Below, in pieces: positions 33,401-41,508 of a DNA stretch of 64,000 nt. The stretch lies in the NCBI GenBank assembly GCA_900546265.1, contig URCA01000014.1, forward strand, positions 1 through 64,000, written 5' to 3'. Below the pieces are notes generated by a model. The model was given only the letters and a program-made list of their open reading frames with translations. It was not told the DNA's origin and searched no databases. Source of the DNA: an uncultured Oscillospiraceae bacterium (lineage in GTDB: Bacteria > Bacillota > Clostridia > Oscillospirales > Acutalibacteraceae). Each line of letters opens with the position of its first letter. Position 1 is the first letter of the stretch. A program made the position numbers and the translations under genes.

Positions 33401-34455
33401 GTTTCCACCGTCCCATCCAGGGAGACGTAGGTCAGCTCCGCGCTGTCCCCCACCTCTGCCCAGGTGGTCCAGCCGTCGTCAATGAGGCGGATCATGAAAT
33501 TGGTCTGGGTGACGTCCGGAATTTTCACATACATGGCGATACCGGACAGGGCGGAGAAATCCACGCCCGCGGCACCGGCCAGGGACAGGGCGGCCCAGCC
33601 GCTGCCCATCGTTTTGGTGGGGTTGATGGCCAGGGCGCTGCCGTGGGAGGACGCGTCCTTCACCACCGACCAGGACACGTCGGCGCCGCCCTTATGGGCG
33701 ATGCCCTTGACGCTCGCGCCGTCGTACAGAACGGGGTTGGTGCGGTCGTTGGCCGCGTCGGCGGCGGCGATATAGGCGTCGATGTCGGAATAGAAGCCGA
33801 TGCAGTCGTACAGGTAATCGGGGCCGATTTCATCGGCGTTGCGCTTATAATACCCGAACTCGATGTTCCAGCCATCGGCCTGCATGTGCTCGGTGATGGC
33901 GCGGCCGGGGGTGCTGCCGGCGGAGAGCGCCTCATAGGGGATGAACACGAAGCCCTCGAAGCCCTGCATATCGGCAAAGGGCGGTTCCTGCGTCTTGGTC
34001 TGCACCGTCCCGTCCAGGGAGACGTAGGTCAGCTCTGCGCTGTTCCCGATTTCGGCCCAGGTGCTCCAGCCCTCGTCGATTAACCGGATGGAGAAATTGG
34101 TCTGGGTGACTTGAGGGATCTTCACATACATGGCGATGCCCTTGGCGGCGGCGAAATCCAGCTCTCCCGCCCCGGACAAGGGCAGGGCGGCCCAGCCGCT
34201 GCCCAGCATTTTGGTGGGGTTGATGGCCAGGGCGTCGCCGTAATACCCGGCGCCCTCGCGCACGGCATACTCGACGTCCATACCGCCCATGCGGTGGATC
34301 CCCTCGACGGTGGAGCCGTCGTACAGAATCCGGTTGGGGCCGGTCTCCCCGGCCAGCGCCCCCAGGGCGCCGGGAACCGCCAGGGAGACGGTCACCGCGG
34401 CCGCCAGCAGCAGCGCCAGCAGCCGGCCTCCTGTCCTTCCAAACCTCTCTTTCAT
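30415..34455 (-). CDS. Large repeat-containing surface protein, C-terminally membrane-anchored
   Basis: 1346 residues. Signal peptide 1-36; four repeats of about 200 residues (near 40-240, 240-445, 450-645, 650-855) and a divergent fifth to about 1075. Each repeat holds the pattern GWAAL, TQTNF or TNLTIRLI, GFEGFVFIPYEAL and IGYYKRNADEIGPDYLYD, which suggests a CBM-like beta-sandwich. Repeats 1 and 2 are nearly the same at DNA level. Beta/Ig-like regions follow, then one membrane span (VWVWILVAAGAVLVIAAAVL) and a basic tail RKRKQTQADK. No LPXTG is seen. I prefer the ATG at 34455, 12 bases after AAAGGA. It is probably a glycan-binding display protein for the import locus; the ligand is unknown. 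Confidence 0.85.
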   Translation of the reverse strand: MKERFGRTGGRLLALLLAAAVTVSLAVPGALGALAGETGPNRILYDGSTVEGIHRMGGMDVEYAVREGAGYYGDALAINPTKMLGSGWAALPLSGAGELDFAAAKGIAMYVKIPQVTQTNFSIRLIDEGWSTWAEIGNSAELTYVSLDGTVQTKTQEPPFADMQGFEGFVFIPYEALSAGSTPGRAITEHMQADGWNIEFGYYKRNADEIGPDYLYDCIGFYSDIDAYIAAADAANDRTNPVLYDGASVKGIAHKGGADVSWSVVKDASSHGSALAINPTKTMGSGWAALSLAGAAGVDFSALSGIAMYVKIPDVTQTNFMIRLIDDGWTTWAEVGDSAELTYVSLDGTVETKTQAPPFADMQGFEGFVFIPYESLTAGSTPGRAITEHMQAAGWNIEIGYYKRNEDEIGPNYLYDNIGLYTDIEGYIAAAGRVVEHPDEEPDDPGFEGGEWVANAGDPAGITVGHGEDIAVKQAAAVSKYGKGVAINPTKVEGGGWAAVAVNKPEGFDFRGTKGVVTYVRFPEGVTATNLTIRLIKNDWSAWYEVGTGITVTLVDKNGVKTEKGQTLPFENLQGYEGYVFIPYEALYAGSSPTVDTAALNDWTDWSIEIGYYKRNADEIGPDYIFYSFGFYTDVDAYVAAMDARHPNFVANTGTMDGVRITGGSTTEPDKDIAVEVREDATQFGDALSIYPKKTYSGNLAAIPVHKPEGFDFSKTKGLAVYIKFPTTAMATNLSIRLIKDDWSQWFEIGTSVTLTTLSVMGEKKSVSQFLPFEDMQGFEGFVFIPYEALYAGSPGQVDFDLLNSWEDWSIEIGYYKPNEADANVDYLYDNFGFYSDPEEYAALCGFVAQDKPSDDVYFNFGTDDLGWYLVNNMLDAGATTFGGFGAAVSPTADTPDGAGLLVAGQKAFRVALKNFRAGDSRLKGTAGLLFYIRADEAVAGLDFTIGLVDETNPDAVELYEFDSYEGDYYYAPTGGRLYKVSRDAIRLPAGFEGVVYFPFETFLPATGSVPDNLKVDPDGVTRVTIAAEPNNAEQGDVVFTLDNLSFYASQDQLETMVGAPCDPRDFQVSATGAGSEFVTLTGDALRVYDPAMTYEKLQALLTVSGDVSLRLLDAGEQPVKPGNTLAPTFLLAVLRGETIVARIPGAVVTKDVPDDQKTLVQPGKPAVPDKTVTVDRVVVDVLFEDDPAGEESEPDAGGGEGEDALLTVKRSAQALVELGEGSVTVRQNMAATRFFSAFNVPDGVTLSLADTSGAPCAGGAVVADGFTLIATKADGEEVRYTVRNELSQPADNPTPPASSQAGQSPEASTPVWVWILVAAGAVLVIAAAVLAVVLVRKRKQTQADK

Positions 34456-34495
34456 GCGTTTGCCCATTCCTTTCTTCGGAAATGTCGGCTGCAGG

Positions 34496-36349
34496 CTATT
34501 TGGACGCGCGGTCGTAGGCCTTCTGGTGAACCGCCAGATATTCGTCCAGGCCTGCCTTGGTTTTGCTGGACACCCAGGTGTTCCAGCCGGTGGAGGGATC
34601 CACCACGTCGGATCCGCTTTCGATCATCCGCCGCACCGTGTACCAGCAGGTATCAAAATTGAGGTACTGCTCGTATCTCTTAATGGTTTTGATTTCGGAG
34701 GCGGTGAAGGTAATGTCCGGCCAGATGTACTTAGGCACCTGCTTTTTGTAGGTGCTCACCACCGTCTGCGACCAGGAGGAGGCCAGCTTGGATTTCTCCG
34801 TCTGGTTGGGGTTGGGGGCGAAATAGCTGGTGGAGAAATACGCGTCGTAGATGCCGGGCAGCACGGATCCGGGGGTGTCATTGAGGGTGTTGCCCCCTTC
34901 GGGCACATCCACGTACACCTTGCCGCCGCTGGTCTTTTTCAGATATTTATAGTCCACGTCCAAATAGGTCTTGAAGGCGTTGCCCTCGTAGGAATAGAAA
35001 TAGTCCATCCAGCGCAGGGCCGCTTCCTTGTTCTTGCAGGTGTTGAAGATGAAGGTGCTGTTGCCCTGGACGTTGGCATTGTGCCGCATGACGCCGGGGG
35101 TGTAGTTGGCGCCCACCCCAGAGGAGGCTTTCGGCACGTCGATGACCACGTAGTTTTTCAGCACGTCGGGATTCACACTGGTGTACGGGTCGCCCCAGAG
35201 GAACATCCCCACCTTGCCGCCGTTGATAATCTGAGCCATTTCGGTGCTGGAGCGCTCCGTCCAGGGGATGTCCAGCAGGTTCTGCTTCTTGAGGTTTTTC
35301 CAGTAAAGCACAGCCTCCCGCATCTCGTTCTGGGTGAAGACGAACTGCGCCTTGCCGTTGTTGTCCATGGTGACGTTGTTGGCCCAGTCGAAATACAGGC
35401 CCCAGGGGCCGAACATTTCCGGCAGATGGCAGAAGGTCATGAAGGGAACCTGGTTCTGGATGCCATCGCCGTCGGGATCGTTGTTCTTAAAGGCCAGCAG
35501 CACCCGCTCGAGCTCCTCGGTGGTTTTGGGGATGGACAGCCCCAGCTTATCCAGCCATTTTTTGTTGATGGTCCAGGCGTGGCCGGGCGCGCCGGGATAG
35601 TCGTAGTTGATGTAGGGCAGGGAGTAGATCGAACCGTTCTGCTGCTGCACGGACATCCGGATGGTTTTGTCGTTTTTCATCAGATCATATAGATTGGGGG
35701 CGTAGGTTTTCAAGGACTGGCTGCTGTCCCACAGGACGTTCTGGGTGCCGTAGGTGTACACGTCGGAATCGTAGAGCACGCCGGCCGGGACAATGAGGAT
35801 GTCCGGATAGCTCTGGGTTTGCAGCATGATCTTGGTCTGCTCGAGAATCGAGCTTTGGGGCACGACGCTCCAGTCGATATGGATGTTGGTTTTCTCCTCG
35901 TACTTCTTGGAGAAATACATGCTGTCCCAGTCCTTGGCGTGGGCCGGACGGCTGTAGGTCAGGATTTTCAGGGTCACCTTGTCCTTGACGATGGGGAAGC
36001 CGCTGGTGTAGGTGTTGCCCACCAGGTTCTGGGTGCCGGAGTTGGTGGGGCGGCTGGAGGTGTCGCCGGCCTGCGGCTTGCTGCTGGTCTGGCTGCCGCT
36101 GCTGGCGGTATGGGTCTGCCCGCCGCCGGAGGGAGTGTCGGCCTGGCCGCCGCTTGCCTGCGGGCCGCTGGCCGTCGCCTCGTCGTCCCCGAACAGGCCG
36201 TCCTCGAAAATATCGGGCACCCGGCTGGCCTCGGCGACGGAAGGATCGCTGGCAGGGCCGCCGCCTTCCTTGCAGGAGCCGAGCAGGCAGACGCACAGCA
36301 GGGCCGTGAGCCCCGCCGCAATTGCTCGCTGTATCTTCATGGCTTTCAA
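34496..36349 (-). CDS. Extracellular solute-binding lipoprotein (family 1)
   Basis: About 617 residues. The signal ends in the lipobox LLGSC near residue 25, then a long Ser/Gly/Thr linker, then a family-1 sugar-binding domain (VTLKILTYSRPAHAKDWDSM onward, with NKKWLDKLGLSIPKTTEELE). I choose the TTG at 36349, nine bases after GAAAGGA; the ATG at 36358 touches that site and the next ATG is 18 bases away. It is the second binding protein of the operon and may serve the permease pair at 20402/19345, though the pairing is inference. Confidence 0.88.
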   Translation of the reverse strand: MKAMKIQRAIAAGLTALLCVCLLGSCKEGGGPASDPSVAEASRVPDIFEDGLFGDDEATASGPQASGGQADTPSGGGQTHTASSGSQTSSKPQAGDTSSRPTNSGTQNLVGNTYTSGFPIVKDKVTLKILTYSRPAHAKDWDSMYFSKKYEEKTNIHIDWSVVPQSSILEQTKIMLQTQSYPDILIVPAGVLYDSDVYTYGTQNVLWDSSQSLKTYAPNLYDLMKNDKTIRMSVQQQNGSIYSLPYINYDYPGAPGHAWTINKKWLDKLGLSIPKTTEELERVLLAFKNNDPDGDGIQNQVPFMTFCHLPEMFGPWGLYFDWANNVTMDNNGKAQFVFTQNEMREAVLYWKNLKKQNLLDIPWTERSSTEMAQIINGGKVGMFLWGDPYTSVNPDVLKNYVVIDVPKASSGVGANYTPGVMRHNANVQGNSTFIFNTCKNKEAALRWMDYFYSYEGNAFKTYLDVDYKYLKKTSGGKVYVDVPEGGNTLNDTPGSVLPGIYDAYFSTSYFAPNPNQTEKSKLASSWSQTVVSTYKKQVPKYIWPDITFTASEIKTIKRYEQYLNFDTCWYTVRRMIESGSDVVDPSTGWNTWVSSKTKAGLDEYLAVHQKAYDRASK

Positions 36350-36387
36350 ACGACTCATTCCTTTCGTTCAAGCGGATTGGCAGCGTG

Positions 36388-38082
36388 TCAATAGATGGGC
36401 TGATAGGCCGAGCCGCTGTAGGAGGCTTCCACCTGCCGTTTGCAGGCTTCCCACAGGGCCATCTGGTTTTCCATGCGGGCCCGCACCGGCCCGCTGACCT
36501 CGTCGAGCAGCTGCGCGGCGCGCGCCAGGATGCGATCCACCCGCTCGATGGCCGCCGGGGTGTAGAACTCATAGGGCTCGGCGCTCTGCCAGGCGATGTT
36601 CTTGGCGTGGCAGTCCCGGCTGATGTCCGCCAGGGCCAGGTAGTAGGACAGCATCACGTCGGCGGCCTGTTCGAACAGCTTTTTGCAGGCGTCGGTGAGA
36701 ATGTCGGTGCCGGTCAGGTCCTTATCCCACATCCCCTTGGAGACCACATACCACAGGGGCCAGCGCAGGGGATAGCTCTTCTCGGTGTCGTGGTAGTAAT
36801 CGTTGGGCCCCTGGTCATAGAACACGAAGGTGGCGCCCTTGTCGTGCCAGAAGCGCTGGTTGCGGGTGGCCACGTCCCCCTGCACCCAAGGCAGATGCTC
36901 CCAGGAGGTGACGCAGGCCGCCGGGCAGTACCATTCCCAGATGCAGAAGGAGCTAAGGCCCGTCATTTCCAGCCATTTCTCCATGGTCTGCCGCCAGGGA
37001 CGGGGGTACTGGGTATAGCGAAACTCGAACTCGTAATCCTCATGATACCCGCAATCCGGCCCCTTGTCCACCGGGTGATACATGCAGGATTCCTTGCAGA
37101 ACATGAGCTGCACGTTGGGCTCGGCCTGAATGAAGCGGTTGGGGGGATCGAAGGTGGGGAAATAGACGAAGAAATACAGGGTTTTGTCCGGGTACTTCGC
37201 CGCCGTCAGCCGGGCCACCCGATTGACGAATTCCATCATCACCTCGCCGGGCATCCCCCATTTCTGGCATTCCTCGCATTCGCAGAAGCCCTCGTACATC
37301 CCGTCGTTGGCGGCCAGGGAATAGCTGGCGTAATCGGGATTTGCGTCGAAGAAGGCGATCACCTTGTCCGCCGTGGCCTGCGCCAGTTCCGGGTTGGAAT
37401 AGCACATCTGCCAGGATTCCAGGTGGATGCTCCGGTTGTTGTAGGGATCCCGTACGCCGCCATGCATGCAATACCAGTCGGGATGCGCCTCGAAATACTG
37501 CTCCCGGGGGAACAGGATGCTGTAGGCGTGCTCGATGAGGGATTTGTCGCCCCCCTGATACCAGCGGCGGCCGATGTCCGGGTTTTTCTCCAGCACCCGG
37601 GTGCGCCGGCAGGAAAACTGCGGGGTGTGCAGGATGTCCAGATACCCCACCGTGAGGGTCTTCTTCTGCGGGATCACCTGCCACAGCTCCTCCGGCCCGA
37701 ACCAGCCGCAGCCCAGCCGCTCGAGCAGCATGGTTACGGCGAACTGGGTGCCGGTATAGCAGCCCTCGTCGTTGCCCGCCAGCACCAGGGTGTCCTCCCG
37801 GCGGCGCAGCAGGCACCATTCCCCTTTCTGTTCGGGAAAGACGACGTTATGTATCCGGGTGTAGCCGCTGGGGCCCAGCAGGATTTTGTTGCCCTCCACC
37901 CGGAAGGCGTCGTCGCAGATGGGAAGTTCCGCCCCGCTCATCCGGCGTATAATGTCCTGCAAATCCCGGGCCGCCTCCATCACCTTGTCCGGCGCGCCGG
38001 TGCGCACCACGATACTCGCGGCGGGCGTCCCGTCCCGCGTGATGTAGAAATCGCTGGCCAGCCGTATCCGATTGCCTTCCAT
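36388..38082 (-). CDS. DUF4838 glycosidase-like protein without signal peptide
   Basis: 564 residues. The N-terminal alpha/beta domain (MEAARDLQDIIRRMSGAELP) resembles the N-terminal domain of GH20/GH67-type enzymes. DUF4838 follows, marked by QFAVTMLLERLGCGWFGPEE, CYSNPELAQATADKVIAFFD and the Cys pair in ECEECQKWG. No signal peptide is visible, so it should act in the cytoplasm. It is a clear paralogue of the lipoprotein at 38277-40202, so the operon codes for an inside and an outside version. Enzymatic activity is not established for this family. Confidence 0.85.
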   Translation of the reverse strand: MEGNRIRLASDFYITRDGTPAASIVVRTGAPDKVMEAARDLQDIIRRMSGAELPICDDAFRVEGNKILLGPSGYTRIHNVVFPEQKGEWCLLRRREDTLVLAGNDEGCYTGTQFAVTMLLERLGCGWFGPEELWQVIPQKKTLTVGYLDILHTPQFSCRRTRVLEKNPDIGRRWYQGGDKSLIEHAYSILFPREQYFEAHPDWYCMHGGVRDPYNNRSIHLESWQMCYSNPELAQATADKVIAFFDANPDYASYSLAANDGMYEGFCECEECQKWGMPGEVMMEFVNRVARLTAAKYPDKTLYFFVYFPTFDPPNRFIQAEPNVQLMFCKESCMYHPVDKGPDCGYHEDYEFEFRYTQYPRPWRQTMEKWLEMTGLSSFCIWEWYCPAACVTSWEHLPWVQGDVATRNQRFWHDKGATFVFYDQGPNDYYHDTEKSYPLRWPLWYVVSKGMWDKDLTGTDILTDACKKLFEQAADVMLSYYLALADISRDCHAKNIAWQSAEPYEFYTPAAIERVDRILARAAQLLDEVSGPVRARMENQMALWEACKRQVEASYSGSAYQPIY

Positions 38083-38104
38083 ATATGTGCTTCTCCTCGC
38101 TTAC

Positions 38105-38279
38105 TAGGTTAGCGCTGATGAAATCACGCCTAGCGGCTCAGCGGCGGCTTAGTGGGGAAATCCCCTCACATCTGCGTCAAAAATCCTCGGAATACGGCAG
38201 TATTCCTGCGGCTTTTTCCTTGTTGTGGGGGAATTTCCCTGCACCAATCCATCCACTGGATTTCATCATCGCTTACCTA
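38105..38279. mobile_element. MITE-like element, copy 1 (175 bp)
   Basis: The ends are inverted repeats of about 20 bases: TAGGTTAGCGCTGATGAAAT on the left, and TAGGTAAGCGATGATGAAAT when the right end is read on the minus strand. TA lies at both tips, as for IS630/Tc1-type insertions. There is no coding capacity. Inside is a palindromic stretch around CCTCGGAATACGGCAGTATT. A shorter relative is at 58345-58428. The element sits between the two DUF4838 genes and its outer TA forms part of the upstream gene's TAG stop. Confidence 0.75.
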
Positions 38280-40202
38280 GGTATATTGTTTGGTAACTTC
38301 CCAATTGGCCGACTGGTTTTCCACCCGTTTGAACACGTCCCCGCCGGCCTTGGCGGCCGCGTCCAGCGCCCTGTCCATGGCGGCGTCCGCCTTGGCGATC
38401 CACTGGGCGGTATAGACCTGCTCCGGCTCGGGCAGCGCCCAATAGTAGTTGGGGGCCGTGCAGTTTTTGTTGGCGTCGTTCAGCGCCTTATAGAAGGCGT
38501 ACATGTCCGCGGCGGCGGGGCCGAACAGCTTTTTGCAGGCCGGCATCAGGATGTCCTCGAAGCTGAGATTGCAGTCCCACATGCCCTTGGCCGACACGTA
38601 CCACAGGGGCCAGCGGATGTCCATATAGCCGTCCGCCCGCTCGTAGGCCGGGTTGGGGCCCTGGTCCATGCACAGGTACTGCGTGCCGTTCTGCTTGAGC
38701 CATTTCAGATTATCGAGGAACACTTCGCCCTGGATCCAGAACATGTCCTTCCACTTGTCGCTGGCCGCGCCGGGGCAGTTCCACTCGTAAATGGCCATCT
38801 GGTAGCCCAGATCCTTCCACGCCTGGTAATTGTCCTTGAACTGCGGCTGACCGATGGCGGCGTTGAACAGGTTGCCGTTGCGGATGAAGCGGGTCAGCCC
38901 GCCCTCCTTGCACAGCATCATCACCACGTTATCCTCCGCCTTCAGGGCCGTCGTATCCGGCGCGGTGAAGGTGGGGAAATAGCCGTAGAACATGACGGAT
39001 TTGCCGGGGCACTGCTTTTCAATCTTTTGACCGATGATGTTGGCGAACTTCATCATGGCCTGGGTGAAGTCGGTCGCAAATTTCTTGCAGTCGTCGCACT
39101 CGCACCAGTTGGCGTAATCCTCGCTGGCAGGGTCGCCGTTGCCGTCGTTCTGCCCGATGGAGGCCACCGTGTAATTGGGGTTGGTCTTAAAGAAATCGAT
39201 GATCTGGTCCGCCACCAGCTGCTGCACCTCGGGGTTGGACAGGCAGGGCTGCCACCAGCGCTTGCCGCTGGGATCCCGCGTTCCTTTTGAGTAGCCGAAG
39301 TATTCGGGATGCTCCCCGTACAGGTCGGGGGACACCAGATTGGGCAGGGAATGATCCGTTTGGGTGAGTTCCCCGCCGACAAACCAGCGGCTCGTCAGCT
39401 GAGGCTCGGCGGCGCTCAGGCGGGTGTACCGGGAGGAGAAGCTGGCCTGGGACGTGATGTCGCAGGAGGTGGCGTAAATGGTGTCCCCCTTGGGCGTCAC
39501 CGTCCACAGGTCATCGGTGCCGAACCAGCCGAAGCCGAGGGATTCCAGAAAATAGGTCACGGCAAACTGGGACCCCTTGTATATCCCGGCGTCGTTGCCG
39601 GCGAGAATCAGCAGGTTGGCCCCCGCCACCACCCGGAACAGCTCCTTGCCGGGATACTGGGAGGGGATATCCACCCCCGCGGCGGCGGTGTACCGGCTTT
39701 TACCCACCAGGATTTTGTTGCCCGCCACCGTCTCCTTGTCGCTCTTGATCGGGAAGGTCTTGCCGGTCATTTTCTGCAGGTTGGCCGCCAGGTCGTTGGC
39801 CGCCGCCGTCACGTTGGGGCCGGCGTCCTCCGACACGACGATGGTGGATTTGACCTCCCCCTTCTTAATCAGGCAGAAGTCCCCCTTCTGCAGGGTGTAC
39901 ACCGGGTTGTAAACGTCCGGCGTGCCGGGGGTGCCGGGAACCACCGAGGTGTCCGACACCCGGCGGGTGACGGTCACCAACCGGTTGCCGCCCGGACCGG
40001 TATCCTCCGGGCCGGTGGATTCCGTCGTCGTGGCGGATCCAGAGGGCTCGGTGGTCGGCGTGCTCACGGGCGGATAGTCCGTCACCACGGAGGAATCGCT
40101 GCTCGCGGGGGTCTGGCCGGGATGGCAGCCGCCCAGGCCGACCGCCAGCAGGGCGGCCGCAGCGCAGGCGCTCAGCCAGCGGATGCGTACGGATCTCCAC
40201 AT
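38277..40202 (-). CDS. DUF4838 lipoprotein, secreted glycosidase-like
   Basis: 641 residues. Lipobox VGLGGC with Cys at 26, Ser/Thr/Gly linker to about 90, the N-terminal glycosidase-type domain (VTAAANDLAANLQKMTGKTF), then DUF4838 (AVTYFLESLGFGWFGTDDLW, CLSNPEVQQLVADQIIDFFK, CECDDCKKF). It aligns along its length with the cytoplasmic paralogue next door. AAAGGAAGAG precedes the ATG. The TAG stop coincides with the end of a MITE, but removing the element would leave TAG followed by TAA, so the protein is not truncated by it. It is the first gene of the operon. Confidence 0.87.
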   Translation of the reverse strand: MWRSVRIRWLSACAAAALLAVGLGGCHPGQTPASSDSSVVTDYPPVSTPTTEPSGSATTTESTGPEDTGPGGNRLVTVTRRVSDTSVVPGTPGTPDVYNPVYTLQKGDFCLIKKGEVKSTIVVSEDAGPNVTAAANDLAANLQKMTGKTFPIKSDKETVAGNKILVGKSRYTAAAGVDIPSQYPGKELFRVVAGANLLILAGNDAGIYKGSQFAVTYFLESLGFGWFGTDDLWTVTPKGDTIYATSCDITSQASFSSRYTRLSAAEPQLTSRWFVGGELTQTDHSLPNLVSPDLYGEHPEYFGYSKGTRDPSGKRWWQPCLSNPEVQQLVADQIIDFFKTNPNYTVASIGQNDGNGDPASEDYANWCECDDCKKFATDFTQAMMKFANIIGQKIEKQCPGKSVMFYGYFPTFTAPDTTALKAEDNVVMMLCKEGGLTRFIRNGNLFNAAIGQPQFKDNYQAWKDLGYQMAIYEWNCPGAASDKWKDMFWIQGEVFLDNLKWLKQNGTQYLCMDQGPNPAYERADGYMDIRWPLWYVSAKGMWDCNLSFEDILMPACKKLFGPAAADMYAFYKALNDANKNCTAPNYYWALPEPEQVYTAQWIAKADAAMDRALDAAAKAGGDVFKRVENQSANWEVTKQYT

Positions 40203-40276
40203 AGTCGTCTCTTCCTTTCCTCACAGGGGGGGATCCCCCTCCCCAAAACTTGCGGCGTGCTTCCTTTTGCACTTCC

Positions 40277-40305
40277 ATTATAGTGAGGATTTATAAAAAA
40301 GTATT
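40277..40305 (-). promoter_or_regulatory. Probable activator-dependent promoter of the glycan operon
   Basis: A consensus -10 TATAAT is present on the minus strand (40282-40277) but the -35 region (near 40300-40305) is poor. It lies 75 bases before the first DUF4838 gene in a 435-base divergent intergenic region whose AT-rich part runs to 40480. A weak -35 fits activation by the adjacent AraC-family regulator. Confidence 0.5.
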
Positions 40306-40435
40306 TACACGATTTTATCTTATTTTTGCACATTCGTTTGGAAAAACTGGAACATCCATGCGAAATATAGCAAGGTGCCCGAGATATTTCTATTTTAATT
40401 GCCAGTACATACCAACTGTTATCGAGTTTCTTCGA

Positions 40436-40464
40436 TTGACACGGCCGGTATTCTTTGGTATTCT
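40436..40464 (+). promoter_or_regulatory. Sigma-A-type promoter for the AraC regulator
   Basis: -35 TTGACA (40436-40441), 17-base spacer, -10 TATTCT (40459-40464). The leader to the GTG at 40638 is about 165 bases and shows no gene. Confidence 0.72.
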
Positions 40465-40637
40465 ATGGTTAGATTTATCTTTTCCTACTTTGTCATCCGT
40501 GCTCCGCCGATAAGCGCGGCGGCTATCCCGTTATCCTGCCATAAGCCTGCGGCGATCCGCACGCTTATTTTAGGCATTTCCGCATTTTCCCCAATGGAAG
40601 GTTTGCATAATCGTTTTATTAGGAGGTGGCCGCATCC

Positions 40638-41504
40638 GTGAGTTCTTTCAACAAGCTGGTTTTCGACAAGGACATCCAGGTCAACAGCATCGCGTACATG
40701 CGCCTGGATCAGTACGACTCCCCCTTTGTGCTGGAGGACAACACCACCAACTGCTGGACCTTGTATGATGTGATACAGGGGGAGCTGCACATCCGCATCG
40801 GCGCGGAGACCGCCGTGCTGAGGGGCGGGGACATCCTGCTGCTGAGCGCCGAGTGGCCCCACAGCATCCGCGTCACGGGGCAGACGCCCACCCGGGTGTT
40901 CACCATGGCGCTGGAGCTGGACGGCAAGGGGCTCGAGCGGCTCGGCCGCCTGCAAACCGCCCTGTCCCCCTCCGGCTTTCAGGCGCTGGGGGACATCATC
41001 GACTACGCCGACGATATCTTCAACATCACGGCGGATTCCCGCCAGTACACCGACTCGGTGGACAAGGACACCACCGTTTCCGTCAAGCAGATCCTGCAGG
41101 CCAAGATCGAGCTGTTCCTGCTGGAGCTGCTGGAGCAGTGCCCCGAGGCACAGGACGCGGCCCCGGTTTCCCGCAGCCAGCTGGTCGCCCGCACCAACGA
41201 GGAGCTGCGCCGCCACCTGTGCGACAGCGTGAGCATTGAGGACATCTGTCAGCGGCTCAACCTGTCCAAAAGCTACCTGAGCAGCCTGTACAAGCGGAAG
41301 ACGGGGAAAAGCATCATCGCCCATTTCAACGAGATGAAAATCGAGGAGGCGCGCCGACTCATTGCTTCCGGCCGGTACAATTTCACGGAAATCGCCGAAC
41401 GGCTGGGCTTTTCCTCCATCCACTATTTTTCCCGCATGTTCAAGAGCGTGGCCGGCATGACGCCGTCGGAGTATGAGAAATCTTTGAAAAAGGGAGGGGC
41501 CTGA
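40638..41504 (+). CDS. AraC-family transcriptional regulator
   Basis: 288 residues. The N-terminal cupin-like sensor (GELHIRIGAETAVLRGGDILLLS) covers about 1-150. The C-terminal pair of helix-turn-helix motifs runs SIEDICQRLNLSKSYLSSLY and FTEIAERLGFSSIHYFSRMF, with the family ending AGMTPSEYEKSL. I choose the GTG at 40638, with AGGAGG 11 bases ahead; an upstream GTG overlaps that site. It diverges from the glycan operon and is followed after four bases by a glycosidase-like gene, so it is the probable sugar-responsive activator of both directions. Confidence 0.92.
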   Translation: MSSFNKLVFDKDIQVNSIAYMRLDQYDSPFVLEDNTTNCWTLYDVIQGELHIRIGAETAVLRGGDILLLSAEWPHSIRVTGQTPTRVFTMALELDGKGLERLGRLQTALSPSGFQALGDIIDYADDIFNITADSRQYTDSVDKDTTVSVKQILQAKIELFLLELLEQCPEAQDAAPVSRSQLVARTNEELRRHLCDSVSIEDICQRLNLSKSYLSSLYKRKTGKSIIAHFNEMKIEEARRLIASGRYNFTEIAERLGFSSIHYFSRMFKSVAGMTPSEYEKSLKKGGA

Positions 41505-41508
41505 CGAT

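Noticed and set aside
38277..38279. The MITE seems to truncate the DUF4838 lipoprotein, because the stop codon overlaps its end and the paralogue is longer.
   Set aside because: Joining the flanks at a single TA gives ACC-TAG-TAA, so the stop would be the same without the element.
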